Positions 24,554 to 36,555 of a stretch of DNA of 64,000 nt are shown piece after piece. The position numbers and the translations under genes are program-made. The notes under the pieces are model-generated. The model saw nothing but the letters and a program-made list of their open reading frames with translations. It did no database searches and was not told where the DNA came from. Location of the stretch: positions 2,418,001 to 2,482,000 of the forward strand of contig JBLDXI010000020.1 in the NCBI GenBank assembly GCA_047495785.1, written 5' to 3'. Numbering within the stretch: the first letter of the stretch is position 1; each line of letters starts with the position of its first letter. This DNA comes from Lepidodermella squamata (lineage: Eukaryota > Gastrotricha).

Positions 24554-25555
24554 TCAATGTTGATTGGCATTGTGCGATTCTTCATCGTAAGACGCATCTG
24601 AGTCTTCTGATGAGTCTTGGTCGTAGGCTAGAAAATTTATTTTTATTAAATTTTATGATTATTTTATTGTCAATTTCAGCTACCTGGCAAATCCTGCCGT
24701 GAAACCGGGGTATTACCCAACTGTTGAAAGCAGGTATCGCAAACACGCAAGGGTTGCGCAGATTGGTTTGGAAGCATCGTCGTGTTACTAGAGCAAGAAT
24801 TGCATACAACAAAACCGCACCGGCGACCTTAATAAAAAACAACCGCCCATTCAAAAGTAAATAGAATTAAAGTTGACATTTATATTTACAATGATGCCGT
24901 CTGTTTAGCATATTGAATCGTTTCCCGCATCTCATACAAACTGAGGTATAGTAGTCGGGTACCCAAATAGGCGACTCGGCAATATTTTGACTCGGCGATG
25001 TGCCGCCTTAATAGAGAAAAAGCGCGTTATTACATATGTACGTGAAAAGGCAGCGCAGTAATGACTAACGCTTCTCGTGAAGATATTCGCACAAACATTT
25101 CATGTACTTAAGCCACTCTTCTTTCTCGACAGCGGTAGCAGCCATGACAATGAAAGATTTCGAGGGGCTAGCAATTTCCCACGCATGCTTTTTATCTGCA
25201 AAACACGTTGGTTTGCTAAAACGGCTGATTAAACAATTAAAATTGTCTTACCGTCTTCGTCAGGCAGCGATCTTACACTGACATCTTCGAGGTTGAGAAT
25301 ATGCTGGCCGACGTATTTTTTGTTCGCGACAATGACAGTGCCATAGACTAAAATGTCGCTGAATAGAAAGAAAACGCGCTTTTTCGGCTTTTTACGGCAA
25401 ACTTTAGTCAGTTCGCCCTCGCCAACAAGCGCTCGGCCGGGTATCAGCAACGGCTGCCCGTTTTGGCCAAAAGATTGCTCGATCCTTTGAATACGCTTCT
25501 TATTTTCAGCAGAATTCGCCAAAGCTTCAACTTGAAGCAAAGGAGACGTATTCAT
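24554..25555 (-). CDS. PLEKHF: Phafin: PH and FYVE domain protein
   Basis: Five exons (25555-25252, 25195-25070, 25006-24890, 24827-24684, 24627-24554) encode 254 residues; human PLEKHF2 has 249. The PH domain includes IPGRALVGEGELTKVCRKKP, FFLFSDILVYG and SKSFIVMAATAVEKEEWL. The FYVE zinc finger has all its signatures: WVPD, CMRCGKRF, RRHHCRRCGFVVC and LRVCDTC, with eight zinc-binding cysteines/histidine. It ends in an acidic Ser/Asp-rich tail, as in PLEKHF2. Phafins bind PI3P on endosomes and act in endosome fusion, autophagy and cell death. Vertebrates have two paralogs; this looks like the single ancestral type. Confidence 0.96.
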
Positions 25556-25753
25556 TGCGAATTAAAGCAACTAAAATCAAACAAATTGATTAATGATTAT
25601 CATGGTCTTTATCAACTTCTTCAAACAATCAGAACAAAATACAATTGATGGCAGCCGGTAACCTCGAAAGAATCACAAATATTCACGTATACAATAATTT
25701 GCACGACCATTTTAAAATGGAAAGTTTTTAAACAAGATCAAGAGATGATTGCT

Positions 25754-27614
25754 TCACCATTTTGTCCAAGCCTCGGCGCCTAGAGCTTGAATGGCCTTGA
25801 TGCGCGGGCGAGCGATCTTCAGCCAAATCATGCCAATGAAAAGACACAGAACACACTCGACGTAGTAACCGTCGATCAACGGAGCCGGTTTGCCGTCGCT
25901 CGTATCAGCGAGCGGATTTTTGAAAGTCAGATCTTGAACGAACCAAAGCGCAACGGTGACTGGCCAATTTCCGCCCAGGTTCGTAAAAGTGTTCAGCAAA
26001 GTCATGTAAGTGCCACCAAGACGAGGATCACTTACTTGGGCGTGATATGCCATCATGTTCACGAAAACACCATTAGCGAAAACTTGGTGAATCATGTGGC
26101 ACGCTATTAGCACGGCGTAATAATAATAAGGAAATTCTCCGCCGAACGAATGAGTCCAATAGACTATGAACGGGTAAGCATTTGCAGTTAACATGCGGTA
26201 AAGCGTGCTATCCAAAGCTGCGAGCAAAGGCTTCGGACCTGACGAAATGTGAGAAATCGCCAGAGGAAGAATTAGTTGAATGGGTGTTAACGGGATTGCC
26301 ATCATCGCCATTCGATCGCGCGTCATACCAGCCTCAAGCATTTTTAATCCAGTAACACCTTCAGCAGCAGCATAACCGACTTTCCAGGTCAACAACAATA
26401 CTACGTAAGATCTCACAATAGGTAGGCAGCAAATATGATACAGCTGGCGATAAGTCTCAATTATAGATGTATTGCTTTGATGCTCGGGATGACTAACTTC
26501 GCGTTTGAACACGCAAACTGTAATTGTTCCGATAATAAAGCACACTCCCCAGAATTTAAGAAAGCCAGCAAGAGAGATAAAACCTCCTTCTTGAGGGATT
26601 TCGCGAACGTAAGTGTTGGCGAAATGAGAAGATTCGAGCGTGAGAAGGACGACATGTCCGATGAAATAACCCGCTGTTTGACCAACACTATTGCAGGTAG
26701 ATGCCCAACCAACGTGACGTTTAGGTAGCATGGTTAAAGCCCACCCATCGACGGCAATGTCTTGAGTGGCCGCTAGGAAATTTAGCAGCAGAAAAGTTGC
26801 TGTAATTGAAAAGATCTGTCGAGCGGCTAAATTATAATAGAACAATAAATACTAGTTGAAAAAATGCAATAGTTTATTACCCAAAAGATCGTTCACGCTT
26901 GTGGACAGGACTAACATCATCGCACCAATGAGTAACTGGCTTGCCAAGACCCAAGTCTTTCGTAAACCCAAGGCTGGTATGCATTTTGTATCAACAATAG
27001 GAGCCCACAGAAGCTTCAAACTAAATGGCCAGAAAGCAAAGCTAAAAACAGCTTGTTCGTGATAAGAGATGCCAGCATTTTGAAGTAACGTCGGAATAGC
27101 GCCTGTGCAAGTACATTAATGAGAAATATAAGCTAAATGTCAGGGCGATTGTTGAGAATATACTTGAAATGCCCAAGGGAATCCCTTGCAACACGTATAA
27201 GAACATTAAAACGCCAACATTTCGCCAAAAGACTCCATTTTTTTTATCCTCAGCGTCATCCTTCCCGTCGTCCCCTTCTGTAAATTGATTGAGATTGATA
27301 TAGATGATGATGTTGGGCGATACTTACCATCTGACAGCTTGGATTTACTGTCAGCTGCTTCCAGTTCGAAATTCGACAGAACTTTACGCTTCATATAAAG
27401 ATAAATTATCAATAACTAAAACGCAACTGCAGTCTAGCCAATAAATTATTCTGCAATTGAGAGGAATTGTGTACGAGAGTTCTTATCCTGGCTTAGACAT
27501 ACTAACCACCTGTTGCTCGGAGCGCGAATAAAATGAATCAGATGCATATTGTGGCAAAAATTCTTCTTGCTGACCGCTTTGCCGGTGTCCAAACCGATCA
27601 TTATTGGCCGACAT
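25754..27614 (-). CDS. SLC33A1: Acetyl-CoA transporter SLC33A1 (AT-1)
   Basis: Five exons (27614-27510, 27415-27328, 27277-27164, 27102-26881, 26826-25754) encode 533 residues; human has 549. After a hydrophilic N-terminus the first membrane segment reads MFLYVLQGIPLG. Then come FSFAFWPFSLKLLWAPIVD, FLAATQDIAVDGWALTML, STCNSVGQTAGYF and DPRLGGTYMTLLNT with NLGGNWP, all AT-1 family landmarks. It is a major-facilitator-type carrier that brings acetyl-CoA into the ER lumen for protein acetylation. Exon 2 opens with a hydrophobic run before MKRKVL; that Met is an alternative start. All introns are 50-94 bases. Confidence 0.95.
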
Positions 27615-28584
27615 AATGACAACGAATACAGTTAAACTTAAAAATACACTGAATATCAACGAAGAAATGACTATTTACTCTACTCAAGAAATCCCGGCAT
27701 ACTACCACCATAGGGAATGCAAAGCTTTGAAGCCATAGGACTGTATGCGTTTAGCTTATGAGAAATGTATGCCATTACACATCCAAGTTTGTGTAACCGA
27801 GAATAATAGGCAATCACAAAGCGGTTGAGAAAAACAACGCACAACTGGCAATTGAGTCATGCGACACGCCGATAGCTTCTTTTAGGCCCGATCAGTGCGA
27901 GATGGGAAACGGAAAATGGGAAGGCAAAACTGATTCCAAGCGATGAGAGATGTGATACGCGGTAAGAGTCATCGAAACTTCAAGCTTGCCAGAGACAGAA
28001 ACTGAGTTTTAGGCAGACGAAGCATTTTCGCGGCAATGAAAGATTACGATTACCGACTTGGCCTTGAAATATGAATATATAAATTTTATTCGAATGGGAT
28101 TATTGTAGTGTTTAAATATTACATTGACTATATTTTTTGCCAAAATGAGGCTTTTCTTTCAGTTGGCTGATCAGCTGGTTCACAAAGCCCAGGATGCTAA
28201 TACGTGAGATGGAGATCGTTGACGTCTGCCAAAATCCGAACTTCAGGGCCAAATGGGAAGCTGTGTGATAACATATTGGTGACCCCTCTTCTTAATTTTA
28301 TTTTTATACTTGAACCCTATTATCTATTCATTGCTTGTGCATGTTTTGATCCCTTAAAGAGCTCCGCGGCAGCTTACCCTTACGCCTTAACTTTAACCTT
28401 ATTTCAACAGTCCTTGGAAAACATAGTTGAATAGAGATGCAGGAGCTTATAGCTCGTTCTGCGTGCCAATACCCAAGATTCTATAGAGAAAGCCTCTTTT
28501 AATAATTTTCCTTGTTATAGAGGGCCTATATCAATGTTAGTTTAAGCGAATAACTTTTTCTTTATCCATCTGATCTGTGATACT
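27615..28584. other. Intergenic region between divergent SLC33A1 and MOB2
   Basis: About 970 bases that should hold both promoters and the MOB2 5' UTR. Two short protein-like open frames lie at 28145-28207 and 28194-28268; they overlap in different frames and could be upstream ORFs. Nothing else is recognisable. Confidence 0.4.
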
Positions 28585-29687
28585 ATGGATTGGCTTATTG
28601 GGTGAGTTCACGAGTGGCTTTGACCACGTTATGTTACTTCAATATTGTTCACAGAAAGCGACGGGGCCGCGCTGAGAAAGATACAACCGATTCTAAAGAA
28701 ACGACCGATGCCTCCAACGCACAAAATGGCGCTGCGCAAACGCAAGCACAGACCACCTCGCAACAAGATCCTGGTGGCGGCACTAATTCCAACGATTTGC
28801 TTGGCGACGAAGTCTTTCCATATCTAGTAAAGCTGCCCAGCGGACTCGATGAAAGGGAATGGTTAGCCACTAACAGTAAGTAATGGTCAACTAGCTCAAG
28901 TTATGTTCACTATCTATAATCTTGCTCCTAGCTATTCCATTTTTCAACAACACTAACGTATTGCATTCGGCGCTGTCTGAATTCTGCACATCATCGTCTT
29001 GTCCAAATATGTGCATTTCTCCCAATTGGCCTCTGTGTTGGATCGACGACAAGGGCAAAAAGAAGAAATGTTCCGCCTCGAAATATGGAGACCTTGCGTT
29101 GTCTTTCATTCAAAAGCAAATAAACGACGAAACCATTTTCCCCACAAAAAGAGGCATTCCATTCCCCGCTCATTTCGAAAGTGTGCTTCGAAGGATTTAT
29201 CGTTTCCTATTTCAAATCCTCGCACATGCTTATTCCGTACACCTTCGTCAGCTTTCTGCAGCACATCTGGGGCCACAAACTACATGCGTTTTTAAGCATT
29301 TAGTCGTAAGGGCTTAATCTAGAAGTTTTGCCGTGTTTCAGATTGTTTTTTTTTGTTCTGCAGATGTTTTCGTTGGAGTATCGGCTGCTGGAAGTCAAAG
29401 AAATGGAACCTGTCGCTGATTTGGTGCGGCGGCTTTCTCAACTGAGCGGTTGTAACGTTTCGCCATCTCAAACGAGCCTCGTGAACAGTGCCAGCACCAC
29501 CAGCAGTGTTTTGAATATTAATACTAACAGCTCAGAAGCAAGCCGAGACAGCAGTTCATCGATGACTCTTTCATCAACCATATCATCATCTTCGGGAAAC
29601 CCCGCCTCTCTCATGTCGAATTCCAGCAATGCCGCATCATCTCCAGCGGCCTCTTTAACCCACCTACAATTACAACCCGTTGCGTAA
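28585..29687 (+). CDS. MOB2: MOB kinase activator 2
   Basis: Four exons (28585-28601, 28655-28875, 28932-29305, 29364-29687) encode 311 residues. The tiny 17-base first coding exon gives MDWLIG, matching the human MOB2 start MDWLMG. The MOB core follows: LPSGLDEREWLATNTIPFFN, SEFCTSSSCPNM, IFPTKRGIPFPAHFES and ILAHAYSVHL. The Cys2His2 zinc site of MOB proteins can be placed at CxxxxC and the HAY..H helix. MOB2 binds NDR kinases and tunes their activity. A Gln/Thr-rich insertion sits between the start and the core. The C-terminus has a long Ser/Asn-rich tail absent in human. Confidence 0.9.
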
Positions 29688-30520
29688 AACACATCCTTTC
29701 CGATCTTTCAGTTTCGTCTCTTTTGATTTAGCGGATAGACCACGGTGTACTTACCATTTATCGAAGAAACTCGAGAAAGAACGCTTTTCGTGTAGCGATT
29801 CGCAAAACTTCATTGTGTCCAGTAACCTTGTCAAATTTCTTCTTCCGGCTATGATATCCGAAAGAAGCAGCAAATTCCCTGCTGAGAAGCGCACAATCTT
29901 AAATGACTCTAAACTATCGCCATGATTGCTTGATATTTGTGGTTAATCCTTGCAATTTTCCCATGCTAAGTTTGTTATACTTGAATATGTTTTATGATCA
30001 TCATAATTATTAAAAATAATATTTAAAAAGTTGCAGTAATTTTGTGCTGTGGTGATTGATCTAACTTTTTACGGCATCCAGACAGCATGCCGTTTTCATC
30101 ACATTGGTGTGAAACATGTCTCAATTTCTATATATGAATATATTATACTAGAGCTGATTCCATCTTAGCAATTGTCTGTTGCGTCTGATTTTAACGTAGA
30201 GCGGGCCAGCAAAAAATTTAATCGAGACTCTACGGTATTCTCGTGTTGTTCGACTGAAAATGCGACGAACCAGAAAATTACGCCCAGTATATATGAAAAC
30301 CGCGCGTTTGTATCAGATGATTGATTTGAGAAAAATGATATATTATTATTCATGTGTAGCTCTTCGTTACACGTTTCAGTTAGCATCATCGGCTTTTTGA
30401 CGTTTATGTAATGACGATTTAATATCAATTATAGACGTGGAGGCACTAAATTTGTGCATTGGAAATAATAAAGCCGTTATGGTTTAATTCTCGTTTTTTA
30501 TTTAGATTTATTTATAAAAA
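29688..30520. other. MOB2 3' flank and POLR1F upstream region
   Basis: AT-rich DNA between two same-strand genes. A TTTATTTAG acceptor-like string just before the POLR1F ATG may end a 5' UTR intron or be a trans-splice site. I see no coding exon; an 87-residue minus-strand frame at 30165-30428 has no recognisable feature. Confidence 0.4.
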
Positions 30521-32660
30521 ATGTTGAAAAGGAAGAGAGGCTTTAATGCTGATAAACAGGAGCAGACACAATCGGCGGGGCATGTTTTACCATTTGACGA
30601 TGCTTTAACACTTCTGGAGGATGAATTGAATGGTGCTGAAAAAGTCCGATTTTCTGGCAAATTGGCGATTTTACCCGGGGATTTACAGCTGCCTGAAACA
30701 ACGGTTGGTCAATTGTTGGACACGAAACTATTCGCGTATTTGCCGGCGGTAGAGGGCGTGTTGTTGGCTTACCGGGATTTGAAGGTCACATGCCGTTTGG
30801 CGCCGACTTACAACGAACATCCGTTCGCTCACGTGGCTTATTCCGCCAACGCGGTCGTTTTCAAGCCACGCATTGGCCAGCGGTTGCGAGGTACGTCCTA
30901 TTACTGTACTATTTATGCGTAGGCGTGTCTGACCGACGGCTTTGTTCTGCGGTTGCAGTCGACCACGCCACTAGACGAGCATGCTTTTTAAACGTCCGTC
31001 GCTTGCACGTTTTTATTCATGGCCCGGCTATTTCTGTGCGTGGTCACCTCGGTTGGATACTAACTCTATACGGCAGTATTTTCGGCAGCAGCTGATTACG
31101 AACGCGTATGGTAGTTAGTGTTCCGTGCAACCGGCTGCGTTTATGGCCGTGATGTCGCATTTTATTAGCTTAGCCTGATATTTTGCCACGAGCGCGCTCG
31201 CTCGTAAAGCCAAGACACATCCGTTGTTGGGATGCTAAGCAACACGTCTTTGTTGTTAGATAGACAAGAACAACGTTGTTGCAAGTGCGGGCGCCACGCC
31301 GTGTTTACGTGTTGCCATTACACCGATAGGAATTTATTATTTCTCAAAATATTAACCTCTAAAACGGCAATTATACTTACTCTACGTTTCATCTCTAGGT
31401 GTCGTGAGCCAGGTGTCGTCTATCAAGAAAACTGTTACTTGCGTGCTATGCGGCGTTCTTAATGTCTCGATACCGCTGGACGAGACGAAAAATCACCAAA
31501 CACTACCGTTTCGCTCCGGCGACAATATCATCTTCGAACTAACTGGTTTTACCATCACGCCTACTGGGGCTGTTTCATTTGTTGGTCAGAAATGCCACGC
31601 GACAGACGTGCGAAACATGAATATAAAACCTACCGTCACACCGGTGCCGAAATTGAATACACTTGCAGTGAAAACGCCCGTGGTTAAAACAAGCTTAACT
31701 CCTCAGAAAACACCAACGTAAATTGATTTTATTGGTTTTTATTTAATTGAAAGATGGGGAAATAAGCTCGATTCAAGGCCAAATCGAAGGAAAAATCGAA
31801 AAAATATTCCTTTCATGACTCGTCAATTTCCGCTCTTTGGTGAAGGTGAAAATTTGACCCATTTTATCTGTGATTAAATTAATAAAATTAGTAAAAAATT
31901 AATGACATAGTAACCAGATGAATAAATTCACGGTCACCACTCGGGGTCAATTGTTGTCAACCGCTTGTTATATCCCTATTCGCTGAATAGGTAGATATTC
32001 ACGCCATTAATCTGCTTGTATTTCTTTTGTGAAATTAGCCAAGCTCACGGTTTTTCTTAGAGCTGAGGGCGGGGAGACGGCGTGGTGGCGTGACCTATGA
32101 ATTGTAGTGTAATTGAGCGTTCCTTTAAGTGCAATTTACGTTTTTAATACCATTGACTACATGTACGTTTCATTTTATTATTGACCTAACAGATGGTTGA
32201 AATCTGCTGAAAAAGCAGTACCACAACGCAAAGTTTTCGACTCGTCTTCCTCTTCATCAGAGTCCGACGATGATTCGGATGCCGACTCAGATCGACCGGT
32301 CAAGTCGAAATTGTTGACTGCAGCTAATGGCCGCAGCTCGAGTAGCGGCAGTGGCGAGAAGTGGAAGACCAAAAAGCAGTCAGATAGCAGTGAAGAAAAC
32401 GGCCCTGGTACACCCGCCCTCAGGTATGAATCGATTTTCTTATTGTTTTACCACCAACGTGCGACAATATTATTGTATTGAGAAAACAAATCGTTATTTC
32501 TGTTGTATTAATGAATGTGTATTTTTCTAGAAAAGTGCCGTCGAACGATGAGTGCAACGAGGCTAAGCTCGAACCGATGACGCCCAGCCGGCATGGCTCG
32601 TTTTTCGACAAACAACAGCAACCTAAATCGACCAAGAAAAGGAAGTACTTGGCGGATTGA
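30521..32660 (+). CDS. POLR1F: RNA polymerase I subunit RPA43
   Basis: Four exons (30521-30890, 31399-31717, 32193-32423, 32531-32660) encode 349 residues; human has 338. The N-terminal half has the Rpb7-like fold: FDDALTLLEDELNG, LFAYLPAVEGVLLAYRDLKV, then FAHVAYSANAVVFKPRIGQR. The OB-fold half reads LRGVVSQVSSIKKTVTCVLC...NVSIPL and SGDNIIFELTGF. The C-terminal tail is rich in Ser, Asp and Lys (DSSSSSSESDDDSDADSD), as in other RPA43 proteins. RPA43 forms the stalk of RNA polymerase I with RPA14-type partners and binds the initiation factor RRN3. Introns 1 (508 bases) and 2 (475 bases) are unusually long for this window. Confidence 0.9.
30891..31398 (+). other. Large first intron of POLR1F
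   Basis: A 508-base intron, GC- and CpG-richer than the short introns around it. I see no conserved exon inside. Like the first intron of vinculin it is an outlier in size. Confidence 0.45.
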
Positions 32661-33611
32661 TTCAGCTTCCAGCCGTCATTCCACGACTATGCAACTGCTA
32701 GCCAGCAATAATCTTACGTTATATGTGCTCAGAGATATTCGAAAATTCCTATTCGTGTATACACTTTCAAACAAACGTTCCTAGTGCTGCTGATGATGTT
32801 GATCAAAATGTTATTCTACGAAAGATTGAGAGCGAGAGTTTGGGCGGTGTTCATTTGTTGTTTTCGATATATATAAAAGTATACCTATATGTATATTAAA
32901 ACTGCGCTTTTATTTGTATACAACGTTACCGAGTGTGTGTTTATTGCTGCTGCTGCTGTAGGACGGCCGTCTGCTTGAATTATGGCCGATAAAGCGGGCT
33001 CGCGAAATGACTGCGGTAGTGCGGAAAATGAGTGTACCTAATGACGTGGCTATTATTCGAAACGTTTCAACGCACCAGTTACCGCTAAGTGCGTTTGAGG
33101 GTTAAAACAACTGATACACATCGGCAGGTATATCTAGTGATCGCAACCACGATTATGAGGGGTCAGCAGCTGAGGTGATTGCCACCCCGTTCAGTCCGGG
33201 TAGCCGCGCTATTGTTCGAGAATAGGCCTCCCTCCAATGGTGCATTTGGTTTTTTGTTGCTCCATAGGCTGTTGAAAATAGCAAATCAGGCAGTTTCATT
33301 CGCCGGTAAGTTCCAATTAATTGAGTGAGTTCAATTGAAAGAAAGAATGACGTCAGACACCACCACTGAGATCAACAGCCAACCCCAAATAACATGTGAC
33401 ATCTTTAATCCGACCAAGTTAGCTAATTCACTCAATGCAAACTGCAAAATGCGAAATCGAAAATGTGCCTATAAATTTGAGAATTTTCCGTATTTTTAGC
33501 GGTTGAGAGCCGCGAATCGAATAGGTACAACTGAGGCAATTTTCATGTTTCTCGGATCTCGTCCTATCGATTGAGCAAAGATGATTGATGATTGGCAAAT
33601 TTAGAATTTAG
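32661..33611. other. POLR1F 3' flank
   Basis: About 950 bases with a short GCT run near 32945 and no coding exon that I can support. Confidence 0.4.
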
Positions 33612-34027
33612 GTATACCGACAACTGGGGTGACTTTACACAGTGGGGTCATTTTGGCATACCAATAATCGAAATGGTGAGGTGAAGACCCCGTGAGTAGG
33701 GTACCGTTGGATAACCCAAGAAAAGGCCAGTGTACAATGCCCACATCAATACAACCCGTTTCGGGAAATTACAGGTAACGTTATGGGAATTTTTTTTATT
33801 TCATTAAAACTGTGGGGTCTGCTTAAAACCGCCTACTTAAAATAGAAACCATATGCAATGTTCAGATTGCCCTTCCTCCAGGCTATCCAACGGTATCCCA
33901 CTCACGCGTTCTTTACCTTACCATCTTCAATTTTTGGTATGCCAAAGTCACCCCCATTTTGCATCCCATTTTGCATCGTACCACATCTTGCATCCCACCG
34001 CCTAAAGTGACTCCAGTTGAAGGTATC
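33612..34027. mobile_element. Non-coding inverted-repeat (MITE or foldback-like) element
   Basis: Two diverged arms face each other. The outer ends are 33612-33637 and the reverse complement of about 34003-34027, sharing CAACTGG.GT.ACTTTA. Inner arms 33690-33715 and 33882-33908 match at about 23 of 26 positions around GATACCGTTGGAT. Further in-between similarity includes GGCATACCAA. The whole is about 415 bases with no transposase. The right arm carries extra GCATCCCA copies. Clear target-site duplications were not found, so superfamily is unassigned. Confidence 0.7.
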
Positions 34028-34263
34028 ACTTTGAGTCGGATATATTTTGAGTCGCTGTTTCGCTTTCGGATGAAGAAGAGTTTTCTCGTCCATTTATGAT
34101 CAAGGGGAATAGTTGGCGGCGGGAATGTAATAACGCAGAATATTGCAATATAATAGGCAAGAGTTTATTCAATGTTCCCAATAAATGGTTAATGGTTAAT
34201 AATTATTGGCGCCAATTATCCGTTGTAGTCGAATCAATCAATCCACACGCCTCCTAAGGTTTG

Positions 34264-35044
34264 TCAGCCTCTAACAGAAGGTTTGAACGGCGCAAAGCTG
34301 GTAGCTGATTTTTTCTTATCGGCAACTTGGACGCGCTTCAAGAAATTGAATTCAGAGCGAGCGCCATGGCGACTTCGGATGCGCACTCTAGACTTCCCCA
34401 ATGCTTTCAGCAGTCTGACGCTTAATAAATTTGAAGCGTCACCTGGAGCAGCAGCTTGATCTCCGATTGATAACTCATTCCTTAAAACAACGAAATTTGA
34501 CGGTTGGGTAGAATATGGGAAAAGGTCAAAATTGTACCTCTTATTAAACTCAGTGGTATTGTTGATTTGACTGCTGTCTCCAGCATTAGAATTAAGCGAT
34601 TCCGAACCAACTTGTGATGGGTCCGTACTGGCCCTGCGTGTATTGATCAGCCGCCTTTCTCATTAGAAAATGCTATGCTATGAGTAGTAAACGTTAAACT
34701 TGACAATCTCACCTTACAACTTCGGCTATTTTTGGGTTCTTGGAAATGACTACAGCAGGAACTTTCGGCTTGTTATGGGTTGTCTTCATTGTCGTCAGAC
34801 TATCAACAATTTCCGCTCGTTCAGCTTGGCTCAATTCGTTGTTGTGAGAAACATATAGCAAAAAAGGTGAGGGCCGCCGGTTACGCGATGAGCAGAGGTG
34901 TTTTTCGAGGTAAGATCCTCGAGTTTGGAGAGCGACTCGCTTCGTTGAGTCTCTTCCCGCTTCTACTGCATCGATATCACAACCGGTAGTGAAATGATGC
35001 ACTACAACCGTTGGACTGGTTTCAAATTGACTCTTGGCTGACAT
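34264..35044 (-). CDS. Hypothetical protein, three exons, not recognised
   Basis: Exons 35044-34713, 34654-34538 and 34480-34264 join in frame (phase 2 at both junctions) to give 221 residues. The protein starts MSAKSQFETSPTVVVHHFTT and has no signal peptide or membrane segment. The middle is Ser/Thr/Asn-rich. The C-terminus is basic (KSRVRIRSRHGARSEFNFLK), which suggests a nucleic-acid-binding or nuclear protein, but that is inference. An alternative acceptor in exon 2 would end the protein early. Its start lies 259 bases from the start of the plus-strand gene at 35304, so the pair may share a bidirectional promoter. I recognise no family. Confidence 0.5.
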
Positions 35045-35303
35045 TGTTTTGGTATCGTCCGGCAGTCAGTCGATTTGATGCTTTTAAAATGCAATAAATC
35101 TAAAAATGGAATGCTGTTGCTGTGTTAAATTATTTTAAGGTAGATGTTTCAAAAAGTGTTTGGACGAAAGATAATTTATCAGGTTCGTGTTCGTATACTT
35201 TTTACTATTTCGTGTTCAGTGTCGAATCTGAATCAGGATGGTGAATATCAGGTAGGACGTCAAAACAGCGAATAAACTCGAATTGACCTGGACAAATAAC
35301 GAA

Positions 35304-35618
35304 ATGACCGAACTAGTTGCCACCGGGCTTTTTCTACAGCAAATTTCAACTTCCGCGTGTGAAATCGCAGATAATGGATGGAAATTTCCTTCAACAAGTT
35401 ACTTAAAAAGTTATGAATTATTGTTTGCAAAACTCGAAAAAGATTGCGCATCTTTGTACGCTGTAGTACAGACCACAGAACTAGTATCAAATGCAAATAT
35501 TTTACGAACCTGTGATTTGTGGTTCAGCCTATATCTGGAGTCTGGCAAGCGTATTGCACATTTCTCCATGCCTGCCTTGACGTTACGTGCTGCCAACTCA
35601 AATACTTATTGGTCATAA
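35304..35618 (+). CDS. Hypothetical small protein, not recognised
   Basis: A single open frame of 104 residues starting MTELVATGLFLQQISTSACE and ending in NTYWS. It looks helical, with regular hydrophobic spacing (YLKSYELLFAKLEKDCASLY, CDLWFSLYLESGKRIAHF). No signal peptide or membrane span is obvious. It is head to head with the unknown gene at 34264-35044. The amino acid make-up is protein-like but I can name no family, and a chance frame cannot be excluded. Confidence 0.45.
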   Translation: MTELVATGLFLQQISTSACEIADNGWKFPSTSYLKSYELLFAKLEKDCASLYAVVQTTELVSNANILRTCDLWFSLYLESGKRIAHFSMPALTLRAANSNTYWS

Positions 35619-36555
35619 GACGCGGGCCTATTGATTATAGTGGGAAAAACTGAATACCCGAAACCGAAACATCCGGAAAAAAAATTGAGCGTTAGATTAA
35701 CTGAGCGACTAATTCAGTGTCGGAATCCATAGGCTCAATTTAAGAGCTGAATATTTCTATAATTCTTCTCTTCTGGATGAGTATTTTGGAGATCAAATTC
35801 CGGTTAAATTGAACACCAATAGAAACAAAATTCGACAATCCTGACCGGAACTCGTATCCGCGGGTCTAGAAACCCAAAACAATGCGGGCATAGGTACATG
35901 TTTGATACAAACGTTTAGCCAATTTGTTTTTTTTCAGCTGAGCTTCCAAGCTAGATAATGATGAATTCAATAACTTAGTCTGCCTCAAGGAAGTGAATTA
36001 AAAAGCTCATGATAAAATTTCCATGCTTTTATTCTTAGAACCTTTTCAAAATGTGTACAAACGTAACAATTCGTCAGAAAAAACTGCCGGTTAAAAGCAG
36101 TGCACAACCATTGATGATGCATTAGAGCTATAAATATTAAAAATTTGCGCAAAGTTTACAGCCATTATAGTTGGAATAAAATTTTGTAAGCCTTTCTCGC
36201 GATGTGACAGCTGGAAGCGAACAGGCCTGGATAATAATAGTCGATATAGTTCTCGTATAATCAATCCATGTCAAATAATGACAATTGCATTTATACAATA
36301 GGATAAGGTAGAAAATTTCATGTGAAACGACTAAATATGAGCGATAAAACACAACCAATTTCGATGGATTCAAGCTTCCAAAAATTGTAGCTCTGAAAGC
36401 CTCTTATCTCACAACCATAACAAGATGAACCAGAAATCTCTCATCAATCAGGGAAGACAATTGAATCAGCTTTGCAAGCCTCCTCAAGTCACGAAAAGCT
36501 AACAAGCACATTTTGGCAAAAATCAACATAGGTAATCGCTATTTAAAGCTCAAAG
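35619..36555. other. Gene-free stretch
   Basis: About 940 AT-rich bases between the small hypothetical gene and the stop of the Ly6-like gene. I see no coding exon, RNA or clear repeat. Confidence 0.4.

Noticed and set aside
30165-30428. 87-residue minus-strand frame between MOB2 and POLR1F
   Set aside because: No recognisable feature and no splice partner; lies in the likely MOB2 3' flank.
33902-34093. Minus-strand open frame inside the inverted-repeat element
   Set aside because: It lies across the right arm of the repeat and has no transposase-like motif; it follows from the repeat sequence.
36137-36373. 78-residue minus-strand frame
   Set aside because: AT-rich, no motif, and downstream of a complete gene; probably chance.
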